DNA from: an uncultured Oxalobacteraceae bacterium
GTDB taxonomy: Bacteria > Pseudomonadota > Gammaproteobacteria > Burkholderiales > Burkholderiaceae
Assembly: GCA_946480015.1 (NCBI GenBank)
Contig: CAMLIL010000161.1
Location: 1-6,246, forward strand
Reading direction: 5' to 3'
DNA length: 6,246 nucleotides
In this document: piece by piece, positions 1 to 6,246 of the stretch
How the letters are laid out: each line of letters starts with the position of its first letter
Position numbering within the stretch: the stretch's first letter is position 1
Made by a program: the position numbers and the translations under genes
The notes under the pieces: model-generated
The model's input: only the letters and a program-made list of their open reading frames with translations
The model's database searches: none
What the model was told of the DNA's origin: nothing

Positions 1-35
1 CGACCAAGTATTCTAACCAGCTGAACTAACCGCCC
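1..35 (-). tRNA. tRNA gene, 5' part only (cut by window edge); identity not determined
   Basis: Read on the minus strand from 35 down to 1, the sequence folds as the first half of a tRNA: a 7-nt acceptor strand GGGCGGT, T8 and A9, a D stem GTTC paired with GAAT (one G-T wobble), a nine-base D loop AGCTGGTTA carrying the conserved A14, GG and A21, then A26 and a presumptive anticodon-stem strand CTTGG. The window ends before the anticodon is complete, so the amino acid cannot be assigned. A strong promoter ends just upstream (46-74), which supports a real gene rather than a chance match. One oddity is that, with this fold, the base at position 33 is C instead of the nearly universal U. Confidence 0.72.
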
Positions 36-45
36 GATGCCCAGC

Positions 46-74
46 ATTATAGAGACCGGCTTCTGGAAAGACAA
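46..74 (-). promoter_or_regulatory. Sigma-70 promoter of the minus-strand tRNA gene
   Basis: On the minus strand there is an exact TATAAT -10 box (46-51) and a TTGTCT -35 box (69-74, four of six consensus bases), separated by exactly 17 bp. The bases after the -10 box (39-45, GCTGGGC on the minus strand) form a GC-rich discriminator, as in stringently controlled stable-RNA promoters. The likely start is the A opposite position 38, giving a leader of about 3 nt before the tRNA. An A/T-rich tract lies just upstream of the -35 box (79-97). Box positions are seen directly; promoter activity and growth control are inferred from known stable-RNA promoters. Confidence 0.75.
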
Positions 75-78
75 GGGC

Positions 79-97
79 TTTTTTTCAAACGAAAAAA
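79..97. promoter_or_regulatory. A/T tract with inverted repeat, likely UP element of the tRNA promoter
   Basis: Seven T residues (79-85), C, AAAC, G and six A residues (92-97) form a 7-bp inverted repeat (80-86 with 91-97) around an AAAC loop. The tract stands out in a GC-rich region and begins about 4 nt upstream of the minus-strand -35 box, where RNA polymerase alpha subunits bind UP elements at rRNA and tRNA promoters. It also lies upstream of the plus-strand transporter gene. It could instead be read as a hairpin, but with no gene ending into it on either strand a terminator role is less likely. Confidence 0.45.
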
Positions 98-124
98 CCA
101 TCGCCGTTCATTTACACTTCTGCC

Positions 125-1039
125 ATGAACACACCCCCTTCCCTCGACACCGCCCACCTGCACGCCCACCACGAAGGCGACGCCATCCACACCCACGTCG
201 CCGAGGGCCGCGACCAGACCGCGCTGGCTGTCGCGCTCACGCTCACCTTGCTGTTTGCCGTGGTCGAAGCCGTCACCGGCTTCATGTCCAGTTCGCTCGC
301 GCTGATCTCCGACGCCGGCCACATGGTCACCGACGCCGCCGCGCTCGGCCTGGCCCTGCTGGCGCAACTGATCGCCAAGCGCCCGCCCTCGGCGCGCCAC
401 TCGTTCGGTTTCGGCCGCGCCGAAGCGCTGGCCGCCTTCGTCAATGGGCTTGCCATGCTGGCCCTGGTCGCATGGATTACTGTCGAAGCCGCGCACCGCT
501 TCATCGCCCCGCATGCGGTCGAAGGCGCCACCGTCTCGATCGTCGCCGCGCTCGGCCTGCTGCTCAATCTCGCCATGGCCTGGCTGCTCTCGCGCGGCGA
601 AGCCAATCTAAACACCCGCGCCGCCCTGGTCAATGTGTTGGGCGACCTGCTCGGCTCGGTGGCCGCGTTGACCGCCGGCATCGTCATCTATTACACCGGC
701 TGGATGCGCATCGACCCCATCCTGTCGGTGCTGGTGTCCCTGCTGATTTTTAAATCCACCGTGTCCGTGCTGCGCGAGTCCTATCACTCGCTGATGGAAG
801 GCGTACCGCCTCACATCGACTACGTGCAGGTCGGGGCCGACCTTGCGCGCGTGCCCGGCGTGCTGTCCGTGCACGATTTGCACGTGTGGGACATGTCGCC
901 GGGCCAGCCCGCGCTGATCGGCCATCTGAGCATCAACAGCCTGCAGGAATGGCCTGCCGTGCTTGAGCTGGTGCGCGACATGCTGCTCGAAAAGCATGGC
1001 ATCGACCACGTCACCTTGCAGCCTGAAGCCCGCCACTGA
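125..1039 (+). CDS. Cation diffusion facilitator (CDF) metal exporter, CzcD/ZitB type
   Basis: This is a 304-residue inner-membrane protein expected to export divalent metal (Zn2+, possibly Cd2+, Co2+ or others) from the cytoplasm in exchange for protons. Six hydrophobic segments lie near residues 33-53, 58-82, 102-122, 134-155, 166-190 and 196-214, followed by a cytoplasmic C-terminal domain (about 225-304) with the family pattern VHDLHVWDMSPG (249-260). The N-terminus is His-rich (H11, H13, H15, H16, H22, H24), as in many zinc CDFs. Segment 2 carries the metal-site motif SDAGHMVTD with H66 and D70. Segment 5 carries NVLGD, with D174 intact but N170 where zinc CDFs normally have His. ATG 125 is the only usable start because an in-frame stop lies at 50-52; there is no obvious Shine-Dalgarno. 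Length and topology are normal for the family. It stands alone, with no regulator or efflux partner beside it. Family call very secure; substrate uncertain. Confidence 0.93.
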   Translation: MNTPPSLDTAHLHAHHEGDAIHTHVAEGRDQTALAVALTLTLLFAVVEAVTGFMSSSLALISDAGHMVTDAAALGLALLAQLIAKRPPSARHSFGFGRAEALAAFVNGLAMLALVAWITVEAAHRFIAPHAVEGATVSIVAALGLLLNLAMAWLLSRGEANLNTRAALVNVLGDLLGSVAALTAGIVIYYTGWMRIDPILSVLVSLLIFKSTVSVLRESYHSLMEGVPPHIDYVQVGADLARVPGVLSVHDLHVWDMSPGQPALIGHLSINSLQEWPAVLELVRDMLLEKHGIDHVTLQPEARH

Positions 1040-1157
1040 GGCCAGGGCGGGATCAGCGTGGCGGCGGTGGCCGCAATCGGCATGCACAACAGCCGCCCGG
1101 CTACGTCACGACCAAAGCGGCCCACTCAGCCGCGCGACACCTCGTCTTGCGCAATTC

Positions 1158-1187
1158 GTACCAATGCTGAGGTGCCGACATTAAAAT
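1158..1187 (+). promoter_or_regulatory. Possible weak promoter of the acyltransferase gene
   Basis: TAAAAT (1182-1187) matches the sigma-70 -10 box at five of six positions. At 18 bp upstream the only -35 candidate is GTACCA (three of six). Transcription would start near 1194 and give a leader of about 56 nt before ATG 1250. The local AT-rich pocket (ATTAAAAT) in GC-rich DNA adds slight support. The -35 is poor, so this is only a candidate. Confidence 0.28.
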
Positions 1188-1238
1188 GGCCTGAACGGGT
1201 TTGTGCCGAGCGCCACCCGCTGTCACAGCATGTTTTAT

Positions 1239-1243
1239 GGAGG
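1239..1243 (+). promoter_or_regulatory. Shine-Dalgarno fixing the acyltransferase start
   Basis: GGAGG lies 6 nt before ATG 1250. It is the best ribosome binding site in the window and decides between the 1250 start and the in-frame ATG at 1058, which has nothing comparable upstream. Confidence 0.85.
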
Positions 1244-1249
1244 TCATTC

Positions 1250-2323
1250 ATGATCCCGCAGCCCCGCTATCTGGAAGCCGACGCCCTCAAGGGCGCCCTG
1301 ATCATCCTCGTGGTGTTCGGGCACATCGTCGACATCTTTTCCGCCCGGTACAACCTGTACCGCGCCCTCGACGGGGCAATCACAAGCTTCCACATGCCGC
1401 TGTTCGTGTTTATAGTCGGCATGTTTTCACGCTCGACTCTGGGCGACAAGGACTACCGCACGATCTTCAGCCAGTTCGTGCTGCCGTTGGTCGTGTTCCA
1501 GGCAGCCTACCTGCTGCCGCTGCGGCTGGTCACGGGAAAATGGCTCGCGCCCACGACGGAACCCTATTTCCATCTCTGGTTCCTGCTTGCCGTCATCATG
1601 ATGAAGTTAAGCCTGCCGGTGGCCGTGCGCATTCCATACGTTCTGCCGGTCTCGGTCTGCGTCGCGCTGCTGGCCGGCTACGATCCCGGCATCGGCTTCA
1701 GCTTTGCGCTGTCGCGCACCATCTATTGTTTCCCGTTCTTCCTGCTCGGCCACCGCCATGGGCGCCCGCTCCTCACGCTCGCAATGAAACATCGCTACCT
1801 CGCGGGCGGCCTCTTCGTCTGCGTGATGGCTGTGGTCATTCGCTGGTCCTTGCACGGCCTGGAGCCGAACGCGCTCATCGGCGCGGTGGGCTACGCGGAG
1901 CGGCCGGTGATCGCGGTCGCGCCGGCCATCGGGCGCGCGCTCGCCCTCCAGCTGGCCGCCTTCGGCGCGCTCGGCTTCGTCGCATGGGTGCCGGCGCGCA
2001 TGCCGTTGCTGGCATGGCTCGGCCAGCACACGCTGGCCGTGTACCTCCTTCACGGTTACTTCATTCTGGCCCTCATCCAGACCGTACGCCGCATTCCGGA
2101 ACACCTTGCGGTGCAACTGCTGCCCGTCTGGATGCTATGCGCGGTCGCGCTCGCATTCGGCCTGGCGCAGCTCGATGCCCGTTTCAAGCAGGCGTTCACC
2201 AGCATGGGCGAGGCGCTGATGGCGTTCGCCGGGCGCCGGGTTCCCCTTGCCACCGAGCCGCAGTCCCCGGCAAGCCCGCCCGCCCCTCCGACGGCGTCGA
2301 CGCGCGCGGCCACACAGGAATAG
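1250..2323 (+). CDS. Acyltransferase-3 family membrane O-acyltransferase (fucose 4-O-acetylase-like)
   Basis: This is a 357-residue polytopic inner-membrane protein predicted to transfer an acyl group, typically acetyl, to a sugar of a surface glycan, glycolipid or exopolysaccharide. About ten hydrophobic segments are visible. The N-terminal segment has the AT3 pattern YLEADALKGALIILVVFGH, with K14-x10-H25 matching the basic residue-x10-His signature of the catalytic site (Lys in place of Arg is common in the fucose-acetylase-like branch). SFHMPLFVFIVGMF (45-58) and HLWFLLAV (108-115) are also typical of that branch, as is AWLGQHTLAVYLLHGYF (255-271) near the C-terminus. Residues from about 335 form a Pro/Ala/Ser/Thr-rich tail, probably disordered. 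There is no SGNH domain. No sugar-biosynthesis or glycosyltransferase gene is adjacent, so the substrate cannot be inferred. It converges on the relA block. Family call secure; acceptor unknown. Confidence 0.88.
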   Translation: MIPQPRYLEADALKGALIILVVFGHIVDIFSARYNLYRALDGAITSFHMPLFVFIVGMFSRSTLGDKDYRTIFSQFVLPLVVFQAAYLLPLRLVTGKWLAPTTEPYFHLWFLLAVIMMKLSLPVAVRIPYVLPVSVCVALLAGYDPGIGFSFALSRTIYCFPFFLLGHRHGRPLLTLAMKHRYLAGGLFVCVMAVVIRWSLHGLEPNALIGAVGYAERPVIAVAPAIGRALALQLAAFGALGFVAWVPARMPLLAWLGQHTLAVYLLHGYFILALIQTVRRIPEHLAVQLLPVWMLCAVALAFGLAQLDARFKQAFTSMGEALMAFAGRRVPLATEPQSPASPPAPPTASTRAATQE

Positions 2324-2454
2324 TCGCGCCGACCGCCGCTGCCGTTTGCATGAACCAGGCGACAGGCCCATAACAAACAAAAGCACGTCAAGTTCAATGC
2401 TTCCATCGAGGAAAATCGACTTGTGCGCCTTCGCCGGGCGATCAATCGCCCCAA
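2324..2454. other. Convergent intergenic region
   Basis: This 131-base gap separates the acyltransferase stop from the stop of the lipoprotein gene on the other strand. I see no gene in it. It holds one compact hairpin (2436-2451) close to the lipoprotein stop and a looser AAGCA...TGCTT repeat. No T-run typical of an intrinsic terminator follows on either strand, so termination here may be weak, bidirectional or Rho-dependent. Confidence 0.55.
2436..2451. terminator. Possible bidirectional terminator hairpin without a U-tract
   Basis: GGGCGAT (2436-2442) and ATCGCCC (2445-2451) are perfect inverted repeats separated by CA; in RNA this would fold as a 6-bp GC-rich stem with a TCAA tetraloop. 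It sits 3 nt beyond the stop of the minus-strand lipoprotein gene and at the end of the converging plus-strand gene, the expected place for a shared terminator. No U-run follows on either strand, so activity is doubtful; it could instead protect the 3' end of the mRNA. Confidence 0.35.
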
Positions 2455-3084
2455 TCAGTTCGACGCCAAATCGATGCGCCGCTGGATCCGCGCCGCTGCA
2501 GCCGCATCGCCCGCCGCCTGCGCACGCTTGAGCGACACCCCGAGCCACATCAGCAGCGGCCGGCGCCAGCCCTGATCGGCAGCCGTTTCGGTGGCCACGC
2601 CGATATCGGCCGGCCCAATGCGCGCCGTTTGCAAGAGCGCTCCCGCAGCCACCAGCCGCGCAAGCGGATCGGCAATCGTCTCCAGTTTGGCCGTCCCTCC
2701 GACCACCGCGCGGTGCTGCTCCGGCAGCAGCGCCGCATTCAGCCCCTGCCACTTCCCGGCCAGATAGGCCGCATAAGCCTGTTCGGCCGGCGTGGCATCC
2801 TGCGCCAGTGACGCAAACCCGGGACAGCCGTCGAATTCAAGCGTGGCAACCTGAGTGGCACAGCGGTACAGCTCCGCATGCGCGACCAGACTGGCGCGGC
2901 CGGTGCTGGTCATTTCCAGCCGCGCGCGCGCGAATTCGGCATTCGCGGCACCGGTATCGCCTTTCAGATAGGCGTCGCTGAAGGCGCTCAAAGCGCCGCT
3001 GGCGTTGGCCTTCCAGCTTGGCTCGGCTACCTTCGACGCGCACGCAGCCAGCAAACACAAGGGAACGACAAGCGCCAGTCTCAT
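2455..3084 (-). CDS. Small outer-membrane lipoprotein of unknown function, last gene of the relA-MCE block
   Basis: This is a 209-residue protein with a short lipoprotein signal peptide, MRLALVVPLCLLAACASK. The lipobox LAAC places the lipidated Cys at residue 15, and Ala rather than Asp at +2 suggests sorting to the outer membrane by Lol. The mature part is Ala-rich and probably helical, with two further cysteines near residues 75 and 86 (pattern C-x11-C) that could form a disulfide in the periplasm. I do not recognise the family. It does not look like the PqiC/DUF330 auxiliary lipoproteins usual in MCE operons. An ATG 12 codons upstream (3120) is possible, but ATG 3084 starts the signal peptide cleanly, has GAGG 5 nt upstream, and overlaps the stop of the preceding gene as ATGA (3081-3084). 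That overlap suggests translational coupling and a role with the MlaE/MlaD-like proteins. Confidence 0.82.
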   Translation of the reverse strand: MRLALVVPLCLLAACASKVAEPSWKANASGALSAFSDAYLKGDTGAANAEFARARLEMTSTGRASLVAHAELYRCATQVATLEFDGCPGFASLAQDATPAEQAYAAYLAGKWQGLNAALLPEQHRAVVGGTAKLETIADPLARLVAAGALLQTARIGPADIGVATETAADQGWRRPLLMWLGVSLKRAQAAGDAAAAARIQRRIDLASN

Positions 3085-4022
3085 GGGAGCCTCAATTCGG
3101 TATCTTTGGCGAACGGCCACTTGCGGTTGATCTCGTCGATCAGGCGCGTCACCTTGCGCAGGCTGGCGTCGACTTCGCCGCGCAGCGCGCCCAGGTCCTG
3201 GGTGGCCACGCGCGCGTTCTTGCCCACCGCCTGCGCCTCGATCAATACCGCGTCGACCTTCTTCAAACTGGCGCTGGCATCCTTGAGCATCACTTGCAGT
3301 TGCACTACCGCCCCCTGCGTCTCGTCCATCAAACCGTTTTTGGCAAACACCCGCTGGTCCGCCTTGGCCAGCAGGCTGTTGACCCGGTCGAGCGTCCGCA
3401 TCAGCTTGCGCGCCTCCTCGTCACTGCCCAGGGCCGAGCCGAGCAGCCCGTACTTGCCGGTCATGCGCCCGGTCGCCGTCTGCAGGTTGGCCAGACTGGT
3501 GTTGATGGCCGAATCGCTGCGCGTCATCGCATCGAGATTTTCCAGCAGCGCGCGGGCGCTGGCCACCAGCCGCGGGATCTCGGCGGTCGTGTCGCCGCGC
3601 AGCACATTGCGCACCGCACCAGGTTCCAGCGGCGGATCGGTCAGGATGCCGGTGTAGGCGCGAATGCGTGTCTCGCCCACCAGGCTGCGCTCGACCGTAA
3701 ACACGCTGGAGGTCTTGAGCCACCTGGCGTCCTTGCGCGGCACGTCCAGCAGGATGCGCACCTTGCCGTCCGGCGCCAGCTCGACCTTCTGCACACGCCC
3801 GATGGGAAAGCCGGAAAACGTCATGTCCATGCCGGGAATGACGCCTTCGGAATCCTCGGCGATCAGCACCAGCCGCTGGGTCGCTTCGAACACGCCGCGC
3901 GCGTACATCACGTACAGCAGAAAGCTGATCACCAGCGCCGCCATCACGACCAGCAGGATGACCGCCTTCACTTCTACGTGCTCGACCTCCCTGGCCGGCG
4001 CTTCCGTCTGGGGTTCTGCCAT
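3081..4022 (-). CDS. MlaD-like MCE-domain protein, substrate-binding part of a lipid-transport system
   Basis: This is a 313-residue protein: a short cytoplasmic N-terminus, one transmembrane helix (about residues 20-39), then a single MCE domain (about 48-125) in the periplasm. The signature region reads EGVIPGMDMTFSGFPIGRV (59-76), corresponding to the family pattern of Gly-Pro turns leading into a strand and GxV. A long helical region follows (about 150-300), rich in heptad-like Leu/Ala/Val, ending WPFAKDTELRLP (302-313). MCE proteins form hexameric rings that bind and pass lipids across the periplasm; the long helices may build a tube or needle. GGGAG lies 5 nt before ATG 4022. The gene starts 11 nt after the permease stop and its TGA overlaps the next ATG. 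It is longer than E. coli MlaD (about 183 residues), with the extra length in the helical part. The family is clear; the transported lipid and its direction are unknown. Confidence 0.87.
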   Translation of the reverse strand: MAEPQTEAPAREVEHVEVKAVILLVVMAALVISFLLYVMYARGVFEATQRLVLIAEDSEGVIPGMDMTFSGFPIGRVQKVELAPDGKVRILLDVPRKDARWLKTSSVFTVERSLVGETRIRAYTGILTDPPLEPGAVRNVLRGDTTAEIPRLVASARALLENLDAMTRSDSAINTSLANLQTATGRMTGKYGLLGSALGSDEEARKLMRTLDRVNSLLAKADQRVFAKNGLMDETQGAVVQLQVMLKDASASLKKVDAVLIEAQAVGKNARVATQDLGALRGEVDASLRKVTRLIDEINRKWPFAKDTELRLP

Positions 4023-4033
4023 CGACGCTCCCG

Positions 4034-4843
<810 letters not shown>

Positions 4844-4848
4844 GATCG

Positions 4849-6246
4849 CTACTGGCGCCGCGCTTCCTGCACGCCCGCCACCTCCATGATGGCATTGAGC
4901 GCTTTCTGCAACTGCGAGGTCGAACCGATTTCCGCCGTAAACGTCATGCGCGCCTGGCCTTTCGAACTCTGGGTGTTCACGCCGATCACGTTGATCTTCT
5001 CGCGCGAGAACACCTCGGAGATATCGCGCAGCAGGCCCTGGCGGTCGCCGGCGAGGATGAACAGGTCGACCGGATACACCGTATCGAGTCCGGCGCTGCC
5101 CCAGTCCGTATGAATCACCCGCTCGGGCGCCTTGGAGCGCATCTCGGCGAAGTTCTTGCAGGTGGCGCGGTGAATCGACACGCCCTTGCCGCGTGTGACG
5201 AAGCCGACGATGCCGTCCGGCGGCGCCGGCCGGCAGCACTTGGCCAGCTGCGTCATCAGCCCCTCGGTGCCGACCACCAGCACGCCCGACTTGGCACCCT
5301 GCTCCACGCTCGACGCGCGGCTCTTGTTGAGCACCACCGCGTCTTCCTGCACCGGCGCTTCGCCGGTATCGTGCACGGCCTGCTCGACCTGGCGCAGGCT
5401 GAATTCCTCCTTGCCGATCGAGATGAACATGTCGTCCACCTTGGCAAAGCCCAGCTTGTGCGCCAGCGATTCCAGGTTGACGGCGGTCTTGCCTTCGCGC
5501 TGCAGGGTCTTTTCCACCAGCGCGCGGCCATGCGCCAGCGTCTCCTGCAAATCGATGGCGTTAAACCACGCGCGCACCTTGGTGCGGGTGCGCGAACTGA
5601 CCGTGTACCCCGGGCTGAGCCAGTCGCGCGAGGGACCGGCCGTGCCGGGCGCGCCCTTGGCGGTGATGATCTCGCAGGTCTGGCCGTTTTTCAGCGGCGT
5701 ATTGAGCGGCACCATGACGCCGTCCACGCGCGCGCCGCGGCAGCGGTGTCCCACCTCGCTGTGCAGATGGTAGGCGAAGTCGATCGGCGTGGCGCCCACC
5801 GGCAGCTCCAGCACCCGCGCCTGCGGGGTCAGCACGTAGATGCGGTCGTCCAGCGTGGTCGACTTGAGCTTTTCCACCCATTCGCGCTTGCTTTCCTCCT
5901 GCTCGACGACGGCGTCGGCCACCTCGGTCTTCCAGGCCAGCAGTTGGCGCAGCCAGGCGATCTTTTCGTCGTAAGCCTGGCTCTTGAAGTTCGAGCCGCC
6001 TTCCTCCTTGTAGCGCCAGTGCGCGGCGATCCCGTATTCGGCGAACTGGTGCATCGCCTGGGTGCGGATCTGCACTTCCAGCGGCCGCTTGTCCTCGGCC
6101 ATGACGACCGTGTGCAGCGACTGGTAGCCGTTCGACTTGGGCCGCGAGATGTAGTCGTCGAACTCCTTCGGGATCGGGGTCCAGATGTTGTGCACCACGC
6201 CCAGCACGGTGTAGCAGGTCTTGTCGTCGTCGACGATCACGCGGAA
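4849..6246 (-). CDS. relA: RelA, GTP/GDP pyrophosphokinase ((p)ppGpp synthetase), C-terminal two thirds
   Basis: The gene runs off the right edge; 465 residues and the stop are visible of roughly 740-750 expected. RelA binds stalled ribosomes carrying uncharged tRNA and makes (p)ppGpp from ATP and GTP or GDP. Visible in order are: the end of the synthetase domain with PKEFDDYISRPKSNGYQSLH (EFDD at 6154-6165) and VQIRTQAMHQFAEYGIAAHW; a TGS domain beginning DDRIYVLTP; a helical linker; the conserved-cysteine region LAKCCRPAPPDGIVGF ... HRATC; and a C-terminal ACT/RRM domain beginning near PVDLFILAGDRQGLLRDIS. The acidic ExDD motif marks the monofunctional RelA branch; bifunctional Rel/SpoT enzymes have RxKD there. 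The hydrolase-like N-terminal half is outside the window, so its loss of activity is inferred. In E. coli RelA the residue before the last Cys of this region is, as I recall, Asp; here it is Thr. It is the first visible gene of the four-gene block. Confidence 0.96.
   Translation of the reverse strand, partial: FRVIVDDDKTCYTVLGVVHNIWTPIPKEFDDYISRPKSNGYQSLHTVVMAEDKRPLEVQIRTQAMHQFAEYGIAAHWRYKEEGGSNFKSQAYDEKIAWLRQLLAWKTEVADAVVEQEESKREWVEKLKSTTLDDRIYVLTPQARVLELPVGATPIDFAYHLHSEVGHRCRGARVDGVMVPLNTPLKNGQTCEIITAKGAPGTAGPSRDWLSPGYTVSSRTRTKVRAWFNAIDLQETLAHGRALVEKTLQREGKTAVNLESLAHKLGFAKVDDMFISIGKEEFSLRQVEQAVHDTGEAPVQEDAVVLNKSRASSVEQGAKSGVLVVGTEGLMTQLAKCCRPAPPDGIVGFVTRGKGVSIHRATCKNFAEMRSKAPERVIHTDWGSAGLDTVYPVDLFILAGDRQGLLRDISEVFSREKINVIGVNTQSSKGQARMTFTAEIGSTSQLQKALNAIMEVAGVQEARRQ

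Larger units (their letters stand above)
1040..1249. other. Non-coding gap between exporter and acyltransferase
   Basis: This 210-base stretch has no convincing gene. The acyltransferase frame stays open back to an ATG at 1058, but that extension would encode a polar, Arg/Pro/Thr-rich sequence unlike an AT3 N-terminus, and the strong ribosome binding site lies at 1239-1243. A CCCGCC / GGCGGG inverted repeat (1029-1034 and 1046-1051) spans the exporter stop codon, but no T-run follows, so it is not a good intrinsic terminator. A TAAAAT -10-like element lies at 1182-1187. Confidence 0.6.

Noticed and set aside
113..118. TACACT as a -10 box for a leaderless exporter mRNA starting at ATG 125
   Set aside because: Spacing would fit a leaderless transcript and the gene lacks a Shine-Dalgarno, but no -35 element is found at 16-18 bp; evidence is too thin.
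1029..1051. CCCGCC / GGCGGG inverted repeat at the end of the exporter gene as an intrinsic terminator
   Set aside because: The stem is only 6 bp with an 11-nt loop, overlaps the stop codon, and no T-run follows; such repeats are common by chance in GC-rich DNA.
1058..1249. N-terminal extension of the acyltransferase from an in-frame ATG at 1058
   Set aside because: The added 64 residues are polar and low in complexity, no ribosome binding site precedes 1058, and ATG 1250 has a strong GGAGG and begins the family's normal N-terminus.
2135..2752. Minus-strand open frame across the convergent gap and both flanking genes
   Set aside because: Its translation is Ala/Gly/Arg-rich with no recognisable features, and it overlaps two real genes in other frames.

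Overview
The window reads as a stretch of a high-GC betaproteobacterial chromosome, most likely Oxalobacteraceae (Massilia / Duganella / Janthinobacterium type). This rests on the GC-rich third codon positions, the beta/gamma-type RelA and the general look of the proteins. It is inferred by eye, with no database search. I see no insertion sequence, prophage, CRISPR array or other sign of recent transfer.

Layout. (1) Positions 1-124: the 5' part of a tRNA gene on the minus strand, cut by the window edge, with a strong minus-strand promoter. That promoter has an exact TATAAT -10, a 17-bp spacer, TTGTCT as -35, an A/T tract upstream and a GC-rich discriminator. (2) 125-1039 (+): a cation diffusion facilitator metal exporter of the CzcD/ZitB type with a His-rich N-terminus; one metal-site histidine is replaced by asparagine. 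(3) 1040-1249: a non-coding gap with a possible weak promoter. (4) 1250-2323 (+): a polytopic membrane acyltransferase of the acyltransferase-3 family, with a good ribosome binding site. (5) 2324-2454: the gap between convergent genes, holding a small perfect hairpin. (6) 2455-6246 (-): a compact four-gene block transcribed relA (5' end outside the window) -> MlaE-like permease -> MlaD-like MCE protein -> small outer-membrane lipoprotein. The gaps are 5 nt and 11 nt, followed by a 4-nt ATGA overlap, so the block is almost certainly co-transcribed and probably translationally coupled.

How the genes fit together. RelA makes (p)ppGpp during amino-acid starvation. The three genes after it look like parts of an MCE/Mla-type system that moves lipid between the inner and outer membranes. 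The usual ATPase (MlaF) is absent from this block, and the permease has a divergent sequence where MlaE normally contacts the ATPase. The last gene is a lipoprotein that does not resemble the PqiC/DUF330 auxiliary lipoproteins common in MCE operons. This relA-coupled, ATPase-less MCE block is the most unusual part of the window. The acyltransferase and the metal exporter appear to be independent genes.
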